Source: Candidatus Fermentithermobacillaceae bacterium
GTDB lineage: Bacteria; Bacillota; Sulfobacillia; Fermentithermobacillales; DUSS01
Assembly: GCA_020725645.1 (NCBI GenBank)
Contig: DYEQ01000008.1
Span: 1-56,271, forward strand
Reading direction: 5' to 3'
DNA: 56,271 bases
Below, piece after piece: positions 36,677-45,583 of the stretch. The notes under the pieces were generated by a model. That model worked only from the letters and a program-made list of their open reading frames with translations, had not been told where the DNA came from and searched no databases. Position 1 is the stretch's first letter, and every line of letters begins with the position of its first letter. The translations under genes were made by a program, and so were the position numbers.

Positions 36677-36849
36677 CTATCCCCCCTGCGCTTCGAAGCG
36701 CCTCTTTCCCCGAACCCATAGAACCCGGGAAACGATGAACAGCGCCGCAACCCAGAAGTACTCCTCCCTAAGGAGCTCGAGCATCGAGTGCCCTCCCGCT
36801 TCGGTACCGCGGCCGGTGGCCAGTTGGCTCGAGTCGAGTCCACTGCGTA
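36677..36849 (-). pseudogene. C-terminal remnant of an ABC-2 permease
   Basis: On the minus strand one frame reads LELLREEYFWVAALFIVSR, then VLWVRGKRRFEAQGG and a stop. A last membrane helix followed by a basic RRFEAQGG-like ending is characteristic of ABC-2 permeases of the COG3694/COG4587 type. The preceding membrane segments are absent; the fragment directly follows the ATPase remnant. It supports loss of most of a transporter operon by deletion. Confidence 0.5.
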
Positions 36850-37340
36850 CCGCTGAATCAGCGCCAGCGACTTCGCCACAGCTTCCCCGGTCGCAAGCGG
36901 GCTCGACTCCGGAACGGGCAGGAATTCGACATCCACGTGGTTTTCGTGCTCCAAGTTCCTGAGGTCCTCAGTCGTCCCATCGCAGATGATGGTACCTTCA
37001 TCGATGATGACCACTCTGTCACAGAGGGCTTCGATATCTCCCATGTCATGAGTGGTGAGGAATATCGTGGTTCCTCCTTCCCTGTTGGTTTCGGTAAGTA
37101 AGAGCCGGATTCCTTCTTTGGCCACCGCATCCAACCCCAGAGTAGGTTCATCCAAAAACAGCACTTCCGGGTCATGTAGAAGCGATGCTGCGATTTCCGC
37201 TCTCATCCTCTGCCCAAGCGAAAGCTTCTTTACACCCTTCGCAGCTTTTGGCCAAAGCCCGGTTTCGGCGGCAACGGGACGGTATACTCCTTGAGCAGGT
37301 TCTCTACTACTACAACGTTTTCGCCGGACGCAGTCCTCAA
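36850..37340 (-). pseudogene. ABC transporter ATPase with internal deletion
   Basis: The gene starts with a TTG behind AAGGAGTGAGGAG, and its first 45 or so codons are genuine ABC sequence (NVVVVENLLKEYTVPLPPKP, then GFGQKLRR). The frame then stops, and the next frame picks up KKLSLGQRMRAEIAASLL with Walker B LFLDEPTLGLDA, the H-loop LTTHDMGDIEALCDR and the ensuing domain. About 100 codons covering Walker A and the Q-loop are missing at the junction, with a frame shift. The start lies six bases after the GNAT stop, so the two were one operon. The product cannot bind ATP. Confidence 0.7.
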
Positions 37341-37345
37341 ACTCC

Positions 37346-37735
37346 TCACTCCTTATTCAGGTACTTCCTGTAACACACGATCACCCTGATGACGTTGAAG
37401 CCCAGTGATGCCGGAACCCACCTCCGACCAGACCGCTCGTAGACAACCTCGGTCCGGGCCTCTGCGTACCCTTTGGCCCGAACATGGCGAAGGATGTGCC
37501 GCCACAGTTGGGCTTCGACGCTCTTATCCTCGTACCGGGGCAGCACGTTCACGTACACCCTGTTGCTCCCCGTACTGTTCCAGGCCGTTCCTATGAGCTC
37601 GCCGTCGAGATAGGCATTAAAGTGATCTTCCATGGGGTAGACGACACCGGTTTTCTCCAAGTCTTCAGCCGTAACGGGATAGAATCCGGGAGCTCCGCGC
37701 ATAACCTTTGCGGAGCTCCAGCCTTGCACAACCAA
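37346..37735 (-). CDS. GNAT-like acetyltransferase, possibly truncated
   Basis: About 129 residues with the second half of a GNAT fold: FNAYLDGELIGTAW, VYVNVLPRYEDKSVEAQLWRHILRH, then RTEVVYERSGRRWVPASLGFNVIRV, which resembles the C-terminal arm and final strand. The N-terminal strand is weak, and a stop codon shortly before the TTG start suggests the gene has lost its beginning. It is coupled to the defective ABC ATPase downstream. It is probably a remnant or a small GNAT. Confidence 0.5.
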   Translation of the reverse strand: MVVQGWSSAKVMRGAPGFYPVTAEDLEKTGVVYPMEDHFNAYLDGELIGTAWNSTGSNRVYVNVLPRYEDKSVEAQLWRHILRHVRAKGYAEARTEVVYERSGRRWVPASLGFNVIRVIVCYRKYLNKE

Positions 37736-37964
37736 GGGCGAGCAGCTCGCCTAGGTTAAAGCCGAAGATTCCCACGTTAGCCTTATCCACGTCGCTGCGG
37801 TTCCGGCAATAACCGGTGGCACCTGCTAGATAGTAGCCAACCAAGTAAGAGATGCTAACCCATCTGCACCAAGCGCCATGAAGGACTCCGCAAGTAGACA
37901 GTAGAAACCTCTAGTCAGGGTCTGCCCAAGCGTGTTGAGGGGTAAACCCCAGGCCTAAAAAGGG

Positions 37965-38429
37965 ATGGTAAGGGTGCCAGTAGACGTGGGACAGTTGTCG
38001 AAGCTCCTGACCAAATGGCAGGATATCCTCCGGCTTAGAGATTGGGACATAGAACTCGAGCTGGTTGACGCAAGCTGGCGCAAGTCGGGCGACATCAAGA
38101 TCGACCCTGAAGACAAGAAAGCTATCATGCTCGTAAACAAGAACCCCAAATCAAACAACATGGAGGAATTGGTAGTACACGAGCTTCTCCATCTAAAGCT
38201 CTATGGAATGGACCAAATGATAGAGACGCTTATAAACCTGGTCTACGGCGAGGATCAACAAGATCCGAAGAGGGAGTTCGCGTACGCCCAGTTTATGACC
38301 CTGCTTGAGTCGACCGTTGAAGATCTGACGAAAGGGTTTTTGTCCGCAGCTGGATCCAAAGAGAAACCTAGTTTTGGCAGGATACGCAGCCTCGTTGAAG
38401 AAGAGACCGGGCGCGTAGAAACCAGGTGA
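37965..38429 (+). CDS. Small HExxH zinc metalloprotease-like protein
   Basis: A 154-residue protein with a VVHELLHLKL motif at residues 68-77, the HExxH zinc-binding helix, in a minigluzincin/SprT-like setting. The N-terminal region (LTKWQDILRLRDWDIELELV) is the substrate strand that normally precedes that helix, and KPSFGRIRSLVEEET ends the protein. A third zinc ligand is not certain. Proteins of this pattern are common in Bacillota and phages and are mostly uncharacterised. No operon partner is clear. Confidence 0.7.
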   Translation: MVRVPVDVGQLSKLLTKWQDILRLRDWDIELELVDASWRKSGDIKIDPEDKKAIMLVNKNPKSNNMEELVVHELLHLKLYGMDQMIETLINLVYGEDQQDPKREFAYAQFMTLLESTVEDLTKGFLSAAGSKEKPSFGRIRSLVEEETGRVETR

Positions 38430-38674
38430 TGACAAACAACAGCGTGATCGAAATGATTAGGCCGCAAGCCCCAGCCTCGGCCGCTGAGCTTCTTCGGGGA
38501 ACATTTGTAGCATCCTTATCGTCCAACAACTGTCGCAAATCGTCACAGTGAAAGGAGCGGGCAAACCTGTTGCACGAATCTACCCACACCCAGAAGTCCA
38601 GCGCCGCAAACTGCCGCACAAGGGGGCTGGCCAATTGCAGAGACACCCGGCGTTCGGCGGCGGAAGGAAAAGAG

Positions 38675-39415
38675 GTGCGATCAACACCGAAGCCGTCTAT
38701 AAATCAGGTAGTAGCAGCGGTAACGGCTCTGGCGCTGAGCTTCAGCACCTTCATTTTCGCCCTTACCCTATCCGGGTGCGGGGCAAAACCACCCAACGTC
38801 ACCTTCCGCTTCGAGAAAGACGGAGCCGGATGGCAGGGTTACTTTGCGGACCTTCCGTCCGAATATGAGGAAGACATTTACGAGCTCGAATTCAAGCATT
38901 CCCCAGTGCCCGTGGCGGGCAAAAACGACAAAGGACTGGTGCTCAAAGGCCACAACCGCAGCGATGACCTCTTCATGTTTATCGCGAGGAAGTTTGACAA
39001 GAAGGACGGCTTGAAACCCAGTACTGCGTATAATGTCAAACTCTCCTTCGATCTCGCCACCAACGTTCCGGGAGGACTCATCGGAATCGGAGGTTCTCCC
39101 GGGGAGAGCGTCTACGTCAAGGCCGGTGTCGTCAGCTCTGATCCCAAGCCGGTAGTCACCGATGATGGCTACTACAGGGTCCGCTTGGATAAAAGGAACC
39201 AGGCTGGAGGCGGAAACGACATCGTAACGCTGGGCCATATCGCGAAAGCGGGATCAGACGACGACTCCTACCAGTACAAGTCATTCGAAGCTGAGTTTGA
39301 GGTCACCACGAACGACAAAGGCGAGGCCTGGGTAATCATCGGCACCGACTCGGGATTCGAAGGTCTCACCCAGGTCTACTACACCAACATAAAAGTGCAG
39401 TTCAGCCCCAGGTAA
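38675..39415 (+). CDS. Lipoprotein, probably a carbohydrate-binding-type beta sandwich
   Basis: A 246-residue lipoprotein. The GTG start (VRSTPKPSINQ) is preferred because GGAAGGA lies upstream; its signal peptide runs to the lipobox LTLSGC, and the mature chain begins CGAKPPNVTFRFEKD. The remainder is rich in beta strands (GWQGYFADLPS, YNVKLSFDLATN, SFEAEFEVTTNDKGEAWVIIGTDSG), a jelly-roll pattern as in carbohydrate-binding modules. No catalytic residue is seen. It stands alone; a GC-rich hairpin follows it but lacks a U-run. Confidence 0.72.
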   Translation: MRSTPKPSINQVVAAVTALALSFSTFIFALTLSGCGAKPPNVTFRFEKDGAGWQGYFADLPSEYEEDIYELEFKHSPVPVAGKNDKGLVLKGHNRSDDLFMFIARKFDKKDGLKPSTAYNVKLSFDLATNVPGGLIGIGGSPGESVYVKAGVVSSDPKPVVTDDGYYRVRLDKRNQAGGGNDIVTLGHIAKAGSDDDSYQYKSFEAEFEVTTNDKGEAWVIIGTDSGFEGLTQVYYTNIKVQFSPR

Positions 39416-39918
39416 GAACCCGGGCGAAAACATCCCTCCTCCAGGCCGGGCGGACCCTGGACTTCGCCCGGCTGAAATGACCCTATTCAACGGTCCCTTT
39501 ATGAACAGAATCTCTCCGGTAACCCTCACGGGAGAGACTGAGGCAGAGATGAAAGAGTCGCCGTCGTGACTATGATCCCAGCACCGTTACGATGCTCATA
39601 AAGACCATTAAAGTAGACCCCCGGTAAGTCGTGACTCCGTGACACCATGGCGGTCAGCTGAGGATAGTCCCTGCATATACGGTGCCGGCATCCTGGGAAC
39701 ACTCTGTATGGAGCGCACCGGGAAGATCGGCGCGCGCGAGTACTGCGCAGGAACAGCATCCGGTGATGTTTACGGTGACAGGTGGCAGCTGGTGATTCCG
39801 GCAGCTGGTCGCATTTGTCCGCGACGCCGAGAAAGACCCAGCCGCGGCCTGACGGGAACTGGACAGCCCGGAGGATGACGTCAAGCCTCCGGTACGAGCC
39901 AGCAAGGGGGCACGAGCA
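39416..39918. other. Intergenic stretch with one GC-rich hairpin
   Basis: A GCCGGGCG/CGCCCGGC stem with a 12-base loop lies at 39445-39472 but is not followed by a U-run. Otherwise no gene or repeat can be supported. Confidence 0.4.
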
Positions 39919-40692
39919 GTGGAGATAACAAAGGACCTTTTCAACCTCGACGGAAAAGCGGCCATTGTCACGGGAGGATCGAGGGGCATCGGGAAGGCCA
40001 TATGCCTTGGGCTGTCGACGTTCGGCGCGTCGGTGGCCGTCACGGGCATAAGCCGGGAGAACGAGAAGACCGTCGAAGAAATCACGGGTCGTGGCGGAAA
40101 GGCCATCTTCATCCCCTGTGACGTATCCGTCCCGGAAGACTCGAGGCGAGCGGTAGCCAGGACCGTGGAGACTTTCGGCAAACTGGACATCCTTGTGAAC
40201 AACGCCGGCGTAGCTACAGTCGACCCTGCCGAGAAGGTCACCGAGGAAGAATGGGACCGCGTCATAGGCGTTAATCTCAGGGGCCTCTTCTTCATGAGCC
40301 AGGCGGCGGCGCAGGTCATGATAAAGCAGGGCAAAGGCGGGCGCATCATTAACATCGGGAGCATTTTCGGAATCACTGGCAGCGAAATCGGAGCTTCCGT
40401 ATATCATGCCGCCAAGGGAGGCGTCATGATTCTCACCAGAGCGTTAGCTTGCGAATGGGCGAAATACGGCATCCTCGTGAACACCATCGGCCCGGGGTTC
40501 ATAAAAACCGAGATGACCCAGTCAATTCAGGAGTCGCCGGAGCTTTATAAGCTCCTGAGAGACAGACATGCGCTGAAGAGGTTCGGAGTTCCCGAAGAGA
40601 TAGTGGGTGCCGTCGTTTTCTTTGCGAGCGACGCTTCGACCTTTGTCACAGGCCAGAACCTCTACGTGGACGGTGGGTACACCGCGTGGTAG
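39919..40692 (+). CDS. SDR-family oxidoreductase (gluconate 5-dehydrogenase-like)
   Basis: A 257-residue classical SDR: cofactor motif TGGSRGIG, NNAG at 94-97, Ser148 in NIGSIFG and the catalytic YHAAK (Tyr162, Lys166). The opening FNLDGKAAIVTGGSRGIG and the C-terminal VTGQNLYVDGGYTAW closely follow gluconate 5-dehydrogenase/3-oxoacyl-ACP reductase members. The start is GTG with AAGGGGG upstream. Unlike the SDR at the left end of the window, it has no thiolase neighbours. Substrate is unproven. Confidence 0.9.
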   Translation: MEITKDLFNLDGKAAIVTGGSRGIGKAICLGLSTFGASVAVTGISRENEKTVEEITGRGGKAIFIPCDVSVPEDSRRAVARTVETFGKLDILVNNAGVATVDPAEKVTEEEWDRVIGVNLRGLFFMSQAAAQVMIKQGKGGRIINIGSIFGITGSEIGASVYHAAKGGVMILTRALACEWAKYGILVNTIGPGFIKTEMTQSIQESPELYKLLRDRHALKRFGVPEEIVGAVVFFASDASTFVTGQNLYVDGGYTAW

Positions 40693-40713
40693 CGCCGGTA
40701 GCCGCTTAGCCCC

Positions 40714-41451
40714 TTACTCCCGTCGCGCATAGAACCTGCAGCCTATGTAGGACTCAAGGACCTCGAAGTGAACCATCCGGAAACCGTTGTCTTCCATCTC
40801 CCTGGCGTACCCGGCCTGATCCTTTGGTCTCGCGGGTACCCTCGGGATACGTACCTTAACTTCCCTGCCTTCATTGTACGCTGTTCTCTCTTCCATGGTT
40901 GTAAGGTCCGGCTTGAAAATGTCCAGGTACTGCTTAAACGATTCTACCGGTCCCGGATAGGCGCCCTCCTGATACAGCTCGTTGAACAGAACGTAAGAGC
41001 CCGGCTTCAGCACGCGCCGGAGGCCGGTGAGATATCTCTGTCTGTCCCGGTCAACAACCAGCATGTGCAGGAACTTATTGTCCACGGCGAGGTCGAAGCT
41101 TCCCGCAGGGAGGAAAGAAAGGTCGGTCGCGTCATGGAGCACAAACCGGGCACGCTCCTCGAGTCCCGCTTCTTTCAGCCTCGACCGCGCTTTCTTCAGG
41201 GCGGACGGGGCCAAATCTACCCCCAGGTAATCGAAACCTTTCTGGATCAGAGGCACCGCCAGGTGACCTTCCCCGCATCCGGGTTCGAGAATCCTGTCAA
41301 CCCCCGGGCGGGCTCGGACGAAGCCCAGGAAAGAATTAAGTCCCGCAAGATCCTCCTGGACTTCCCACGGGAAATCTGACCAGTACTTCACTCCCTGGCT
41401 GTAGACGGTTCGATATCTACCTTCGTATGCCTGATAGTACTTCTCTTTCAT
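40714..41451 (-). CDS. Class I SAM-dependent methyltransferase
   Basis: A 245-residue methyltransferase. Motif I is ILEPGCGEGHLAVPL, followed by DYLGVDLAPSALKKA, the acidic loop FVLHDATDLSF and the FDLAVDNKFLHMLV and RVLKPGSYVLF strands, similar to TehB-like and UbiE-like enzymes. The ATG has GGGGGT upstream; a longer frame upstream encodes only basic, non-homologous residues. A degraded copy of its central part lies about 900 bases upstream (see the remnant entry). Substrate is unknown. Confidence 0.85.
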   Translation of the reverse strand: MKEKYYQAYEGRYRTVYSQGVKYWSDFPWEVQEDLAGLNSFLGFVRARPGVDRILEPGCGEGHLAVPLIQKGFDYLGVDLAPSALKKARSRLKEAGLEERARFVLHDATDLSFLPAGSFDLAVDNKFLHMLVVDRDRQRYLTGLRRVLKPGSYVLFNELYQEGAYPGPVESFKQYLDIFKPDLTTMEERTAYNEGREVKVRIPRVPARPKDQAGYAREMEDNGFRMVHFEVLESYIGCRFYARRE

Positions 41452-41930
41452 ATACGAAGACCCCCGCTTTACCCGCTTTCCCGGCTTGCTGCGAACCGGA
41501 GAAGATGGAACAGTTCGCCTTTTGTTTGTGCAAGACCTGCTCGCTAGCTGCATCAGAGCGTGCCGCCGGTGGCGGGCATGGATCAACAGCTGTCAATACG
41601 AAATTGGCGGAGAACTGACCTGCAAGATTTTCATCGGCCACCACCATCGTAGGCGCGCCGAGGTGACGAGCGGCGTTAACGATGTCTGCCGCGGGCGGGT
41701 TCGCACGAGGCTGTTGTACAGGCTATTCCGAGCAACTGCAGCGAACCGCATGCGTAGGTCATGGTTTTGGGGTAGGCTCTTCCGAGCCGCCCGCGAATCA
41801 CGCCGATGACCACCGCCCACCCCGTCTTACTCAGGTCTCCATAGGACCTCAGAGGCTTGTGGGGATCGCGCTGCTGGTTGCTGGCGCGTACCTGACGATT
41901 GCACGTAGATGATGCGTCGGCGATGAGCCT

Positions 41931-42021
41931 CAGGTTCCTCCCGGAGGTACCTCTGCCAGTTCCGGTCAAGAACCAGCATGTACCGGGAGTAATTCTCCAC
42001 GGCTAGTTGAAGCTTCCCGAA
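41931..42021 (-). pseudogene. Fragment of a methyltransferase paralogue
   Basis: On the minus strand this reads LQLAVENYSRYMLVLDRNWQ then RYLREE, matching FDLAVDNKFLHMLVVDRDRQ then RYLTGL of the intact methyltransferase nearby; the DNA is also visibly alike over about 75 bases. The copy has no start, SAM motif or end. It suggests an old duplication followed by loss. Confidence 0.6.
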
Positions 42022-42043
42022 ACACCAGGTGCTAAAGCTCCTA

Positions 42044-42104
42044 TTGACATTACCCTTTCAGCGAGTATACTCGAGCTAAAACAATACTCTGTATTACTGT
42101 AATA
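42044..42104 (+). promoter_or_regulatory. Promoter with overlapping palindromic operators
   Basis: TTGACA, a 16-base spacer and TATACT form a strong sigma-A promoter. The -10 box lies within the perfect palindrome CGAGTATACTCG (42062-42073). Downstream are AATAC-TCT-GTATT (42083-42095) and TATTAC-T-GTAATA (42092-42104), both palindromic. These are well placed for repression by the ArsR-like protein just downstream. Confidence 0.7.
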
Positions 42105-42117
42105 AGGAGACGACGAC

Positions 42118-42981
42118 ATGGAGGCATGCCAGTACCGCGAGTTGCTCGCCGAAATCGACCGGTTACGCAGCATAGTCGAAGACATGGCCCGGCGGGAGAA
42201 AGAGAGGACCTCGCCACCGTCACCACCCGAACAACCTACGAACGTGGGCATGTCTTCTGGAGAGAAAGACAGTTCCCGCCCCCAGAGGGGTGACCAGGCT
42301 GATGGAAAGACTCCTCCGACGGCGACTGGTGAGAAGCGCCATGAGACTGAGCATAGCAGGCCGACCCGCGCATCTGCCCCGAAAGAGGGCGAAAAACCAT
42401 CTGCGGCACCCGAAGGCCGAGCCCAACATGGACCCAGGCACGGACCGCCCGAAGACGTAGCTGAAGTACTCGAGACCATCCAACGCTTGATGACCGACCC
42501 AAGTGCCCGGGAGTCCGGATACACGCTGCTGTTCGCCCTCCTTGAGACGAGAGGGGGAAGGGAACGTCAATCCATGCTTGCGTGCGTGTCTGAATCTGAT
42601 GTCGGTAAAGTCCTCGTCCCCGACCTCGAACTCGTTCGCTTTGCAGCGGCATTCACCAGCCCCTGGCGCCTCAAGATCATCAGAGCGCTTGCCCACGGAA
42701 GCCGTACTTCCCGGGAGATCACTGCGGAAACGAGCCTGGTGGGAGGGCAGCTCTACCACCATCTGAACGAGCTCATCCGTGCCGGCTTCGTTCGTCAGGA
42801 AGCGCGCAATTGCTACTCTTTAACCGAAGAGGTCGGCAAGCCTGCTTACCTGGGCATCAACCTTTTGGCCCGCACCTGCGCTCACGGGCAAGCCAGGCTG
42901 ACACGGAGACGGGAAACCTGCGGCGCAGAGCCTGAGGAATCGTGCGGTTCCGGCGATCCTGCGGAGTACTCAGAAGCTTAG
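42118..42981 (+). CDS. ArsR-type winged-helix regulator with long linker
   Basis: A 287-residue protein. Residues 1-27 are a small helical region, residues about 28-112 are a Pro/Glu/Ser/Arg-rich disordered linker, and the C-terminal part holds a winged helix of the ArsR type (about 175-240: SPWRLKIIRALAHGSRTSREITAETSLVGGQLYHHLNELIRAGFV with a strand after it). The ATG has AAGGAGACG upstream. It is followed after 17 bases by an ABC ATPase and then a permease, so it probably regulates this exporter and binds the palindromes in its own promoter. No metal-binding Cys pair is obvious; the inducer is unknown. Confidence 0.8.
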   Translation: MEACQYRELLAEIDRLRSIVEDMARREKERTSPPSPPEQPTNVGMSSGEKDSSRPQRGDQADGKTPPTATGEKRHETEHSRPTRASAPKEGEKPSAAPEGRAQHGPRHGPPEDVAEVLETIQRLMTDPSARESGYTLLFALLETRGGRERQSMLACVSESDVGKVLVPDLELVRFAAAFTSPWRLKIIRALAHGSRTSREITAETSLVGGQLYHHLNELIRAGFVRQEARNCYSLTEEVGKPAYLGINLLARTCAHGQARLTRRRETCGAEPEESCGSGDPAEYSEA

Positions 42982-42998
42982 AACCGGAGGTGAGAGCT

Positions 42999-44063
42999 AT
43001 GGCTCGAGCCATCGTCACCAGAGGACTTCGCAAGGAGTTCCCTTATTTAAACCCAAACCCCAACATGTCCACCAGCGATCAGTGGCTTGAGTACCTTTTA
43101 AGTCTCATCACCGGAAAGAACGCTACCGGTATGGGAGTGGAAAAACGCCGCACAGTCGCGGTGGAATCCCTTGACCTCGAAGTCGATGAAGGCGAGTTCT
43201 TCGGGCTTCTCGGACCCAACGGCGCCGGAAAGAGCACTTCCATCAAGATGCTGGCAACCATACTGGCGCCGACGGCAGGTACTGCAACGATCAACGGATA
43301 TGATCTTGTTCGCGATTGGAGGGCGGTACGGGCCAGCATCAACGTCGTCCACAGCGGAGGCTGGCTGGGATTTGACCACGAACTCTCCATCCGCTGGAAT
43401 CTCCAGGCCTGGGCCAGGATCTACGGACTGTCCAAAAAAGAAGCTGCAAGACGGACTCAGGAAGTGCTCGACATCGTTGGGCTTTCAGACAAAGCCGAAG
43501 AGACGAGCGGAACCCTGTCCAGCGGACAGCGTCAACGCCTTGCGCTGGCCAAGGGGTTTTTGATGGAAGCCCCCATACTCCTATGCGACGAACCCACGGT
43601 GGGCCTTGACCCCAATTCCGCAGCGGCAGTGCGGAGTTTCATCAAAGACGACGTGAACCGCAAGAGGGGCATTACAGTTCTCCTTACCACCCATTACATG
43701 CAGGAAGCGGATCAGCTCTGCGACCGGGTGGCCATAATGGACAAAGGCCGCATCGTCGCCTGCGACACGCCGGACAGACTCAAAGTCTCGGTTCAAGCCA
43801 AAGCGATCCTCATGGAGGTGAGAAACTTCCGCATCGAAATGCTCTTCGATTTCAAAAGGGAACACGGACAATGGCTTGTCACCGAAAAGCTCGACCAGAA
43901 CGGAAATGGATCGCTCCGGGTATTGTGTTCGCCACGCGAGGCGGAGAGCACGATCACTACAGCGGTAGAAGCCTGTGGCGGACAGGTGGTCGGATGGTCC
44001 CGGGATGACATCTCCCTTGAGGACGTCTTCATAGTGCTGACAGGACGCCGGCTTGCGGCTTAA
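42999..44063 (+). CDS. ABC-2 transporter ATP-binding subunit
   Basis: A 354-residue ATPase of the drug/sodium efflux type (NatA/DrrA family). Residues about 17-50 form an insert (YLNPNPNMSTSDQWLEYL) not typical of most members. Walker A GPNGAGKST (72-80), signature LSSGQRQRLALAKG, Walker B LLCDEPTVGLD and the H-loop LLTTHYMQEADQLCDR are complete, and a C-terminal domain follows. The ATG has CGGAGGTGAG upstream. It lies between the ArsR regulator and its permease in one operon. Substrate cannot be read from the sequence. Confidence 0.92.
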   Translation: MARAIVTRGLRKEFPYLNPNPNMSTSDQWLEYLLSLITGKNATGMGVEKRRTVAVESLDLEVDEGEFFGLLGPNGAGKSTSIKMLATILAPTAGTATINGYDLVRDWRAVRASINVVHSGGWLGFDHELSIRWNLQAWARIYGLSKKEAARRTQEVLDIVGLSDKAEETSGTLSSGQRQRLALAKGFLMEAPILLCDEPTVGLDPNSAAAVRSFIKDDVNRKRGITVLLTTHYMQEADQLCDRVAIMDKGRIVACDTPDRLKVSVQAKAILMEVRNFRIEMLFDFKREHGQWLVTEKLDQNGNGSLRVLCSPREAESTITTAVEACGGQVVGWSRDDISLEDVFIVLTGRRLAA

Positions 44064-44119
44064 CCCGGAAGACAGCAGCGCTGAAGTACGTTAGACAATC
44101 CACAGGAGGAGTGATCGCA

Positions 44120-45022
44120 GTGAGCAGTACCGCCGTGCCCAAGACGAGGTTGAACTTGCTCGAAACCCTCGGGGTGATGAGTGTCCTCGCCGAGAGGAAT
44201 TTCAGATTGATGACCCGCTTTTCCGCGAGTGCGGTCATGTTTTACATAGGAGTGTTCGCAGATGCTGCGATTTCGGCGTTCCTCGGAACGGCACTCATCG
44301 GTCAAGCTCAAGCTGCTCAGATAGGCGGCGACTATGTTTCGTATGTTATCGTAGGACTCGCCTACAGCCAGCTCATGTATACAAGCATTAGCGCCCCTCA
44401 CCAGTCTCTCTCCGGTGCGTACTGGTCGGCAAGGCTGGAGCCGCTTTTGCGTGCCCCGTTGCCTCTACGCACGATAATCATGGGGGATGCCCTGTTCTCT
44501 TATTTCACTGACTTCGTGACAATTGCCATTTACGGACTCGTGGGCATCCTGTTCGGTATGGCCATGCCTTCCTCCGGAGTCATCCTGCCTGCCGCAGGCA
44601 TTCTGGTACTGGGTTGCGTATCGGTTCTGGGCTTTGGTTTTCTCTCCGCATCGATGTTCAACCTCATCAACGCAAAAGCTCCGGTAGCTAACAGCGAACC
44701 AATACAGTGGTTGGTCAGGACGCTGCAGCGGCTTGTCTGCGGCGTGTACTTCCCTGTTACAGCTCTGCCCGGTTGGCTACAGACCGTGGGAAACTTCATG
44801 CCTCAGACCTATGTCCTCGACGCCGTGCGGCGCCTTCTAATCCCGAACTATCCGAAGGGGCCTACGCTCCCGGTTCACAGCTCACTCGGTCTCGACCCGC
44901 AGGCGGCAAACCTCATCGCCATCGTGGTTCTCACCGCGTTCATCCTCCCCCTGGGCCTGTGGGCGTTCGATAAGGGGCTGGAGAAAGCCAGGAAGGATGG
45001 AGGATTGTCCAGGTGGACGTAG
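44120..45022 (+). CDS. ABC-2 transporter permease
   Basis: A 300-residue ABC-2-type permease with about six membrane segments (SASAVMFYIGVFADAAISAF, DFVTIAIYGLVGILFG, VILPAAGILVLGCVSVLG, ANLIAIVVLTAFILPLG). The cytoplasmic segment LPGWLQTVGNFMPQTYVLDAVR matches the conserved ABC-2 signature. A GTG start is preferred since AGGAGG lies about ten bases upstream; the first GTG in the frame is too close to it. It pairs with the ATPase gene 57 bases upstream. Likely an exporter. Confidence 0.9.
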   Translation: MSSTAVPKTRLNLLETLGVMSVLAERNFRLMTRFSASAVMFYIGVFADAAISAFLGTALIGQAQAAQIGGDYVSYVIVGLAYSQLMYTSISAPHQSLSGAYWSARLEPLLRAPLPLRTIIMGDALFSYFTDFVTIAIYGLVGILFGMAMPSSGVILPAAGILVLGCVSVLGFGFLSASMFNLINAKAPVANSEPIQWLVRTLQRLVCGVYFPVTALPGWLQTVGNFMPQTYVLDAVRRLLIPNYPKGPTLPVHSSLGLDPQAANLIAIVVLTAFILPLGLWAFDKGLEKARKDGGLSRWT

Positions 45023-45151
45023 TGGAGGTAGGCCTCCGCTGCGGTGGTTGTCCGGTGACGGTTGTACCTCGCTGTAAGGCCTTGTTGGATACATGGTCGC
45101 GGAAACATCTCATGGCCGCATCTCATCCTCTCGGGACCAGTCGCAAAGCGG

Positions 45152-45583
45152 TTATACGATTTGTCTTTCGAGCAGGTACTTTAGCAATGCGGGCTCCTTG
45201 TTCAATATGTAATAAGACTGTGGTACGACAAAGCCGGGGAAAATCATTCTAAGCGATGCCAAACTAACCGGGTTGACGGGTATGACCCTCTTTACCGGAA
45301 TCGCATATCCGGTTTTCCCGCGCAAGTAATTCATCATAGAATCATACGTGCCTGGCTTACATTCCTCGGAAATGACGGCGATTTCCTTACATGAGCCAAT
45401 GATAGGCCGGTCGAATTCGACGGCGGCTTTTACGCTCCTGACGGTTCCAGACACATATATGAAAGCTATCGTCGGAACTCTCAGGTAGTGCGTCCTGAAT
45501 TCGTACTTCTTGGTACCGGCAACGATCTCGTTAAACGGGCCTTCTCGTAGACTCATCAGCGTGTATACCCTTGGCCCAGCCAT
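45152..45583 (-). CDS. ASCH-domain-like protein
   Basis: About 143 residues. The MSLREGPFNEIVAGTKKYEFR segment near the N-terminus has the G-x-K-x-x-E-x-R pattern of ASCH (PUA-like) domains, which bind RNA or modified nucleosides. The remaining strands (AFIYVSGTVRSVKAAVEF) fit that fold. The ATG following AAGGTGG is chosen. It stands alone, beside an accessory region rich in IS remnants. It might act as a translational regulator or as an RNA-modification reader, but no partner is visible. Confidence 0.6.
   Translation of the reverse strand: MAGPRVYTLMSLREGPFNEIVAGTKKYEFRTHYLRVPTIAFIYVSGTVRSVKAAVEFDRPIIGSCKEIAVISEECKPGTYDSMMNYLRGKTGYAIPVKRVIPVNPVSLASLRMIFPGFVVPQSYYILNKEPALLKYLLERQIV

Larger units (their letters stand above)
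41452..42117. other. Non-coding or decayed stretch before the ArsR operon
   Basis: It holds the methyltransferase-like remnant at 41931-42021 and the promoter/operators of the ArsR gene at the right end. The left part has open frames but none has recognisable homology or a ribosome site. Confidence 0.45.

Noticed and set aside
39445-39472. GC-rich hairpin after the lipoprotein gene as a terminator
   Set aside because: The stem is perfect but no U-run follows on either strand.
39526-40407. Long open frame antisense to the SDR gene
   Set aside because: It is opposite a clearly conserved SDR, has no ribosome site or homology, and reflects the high-GC third-position bias.
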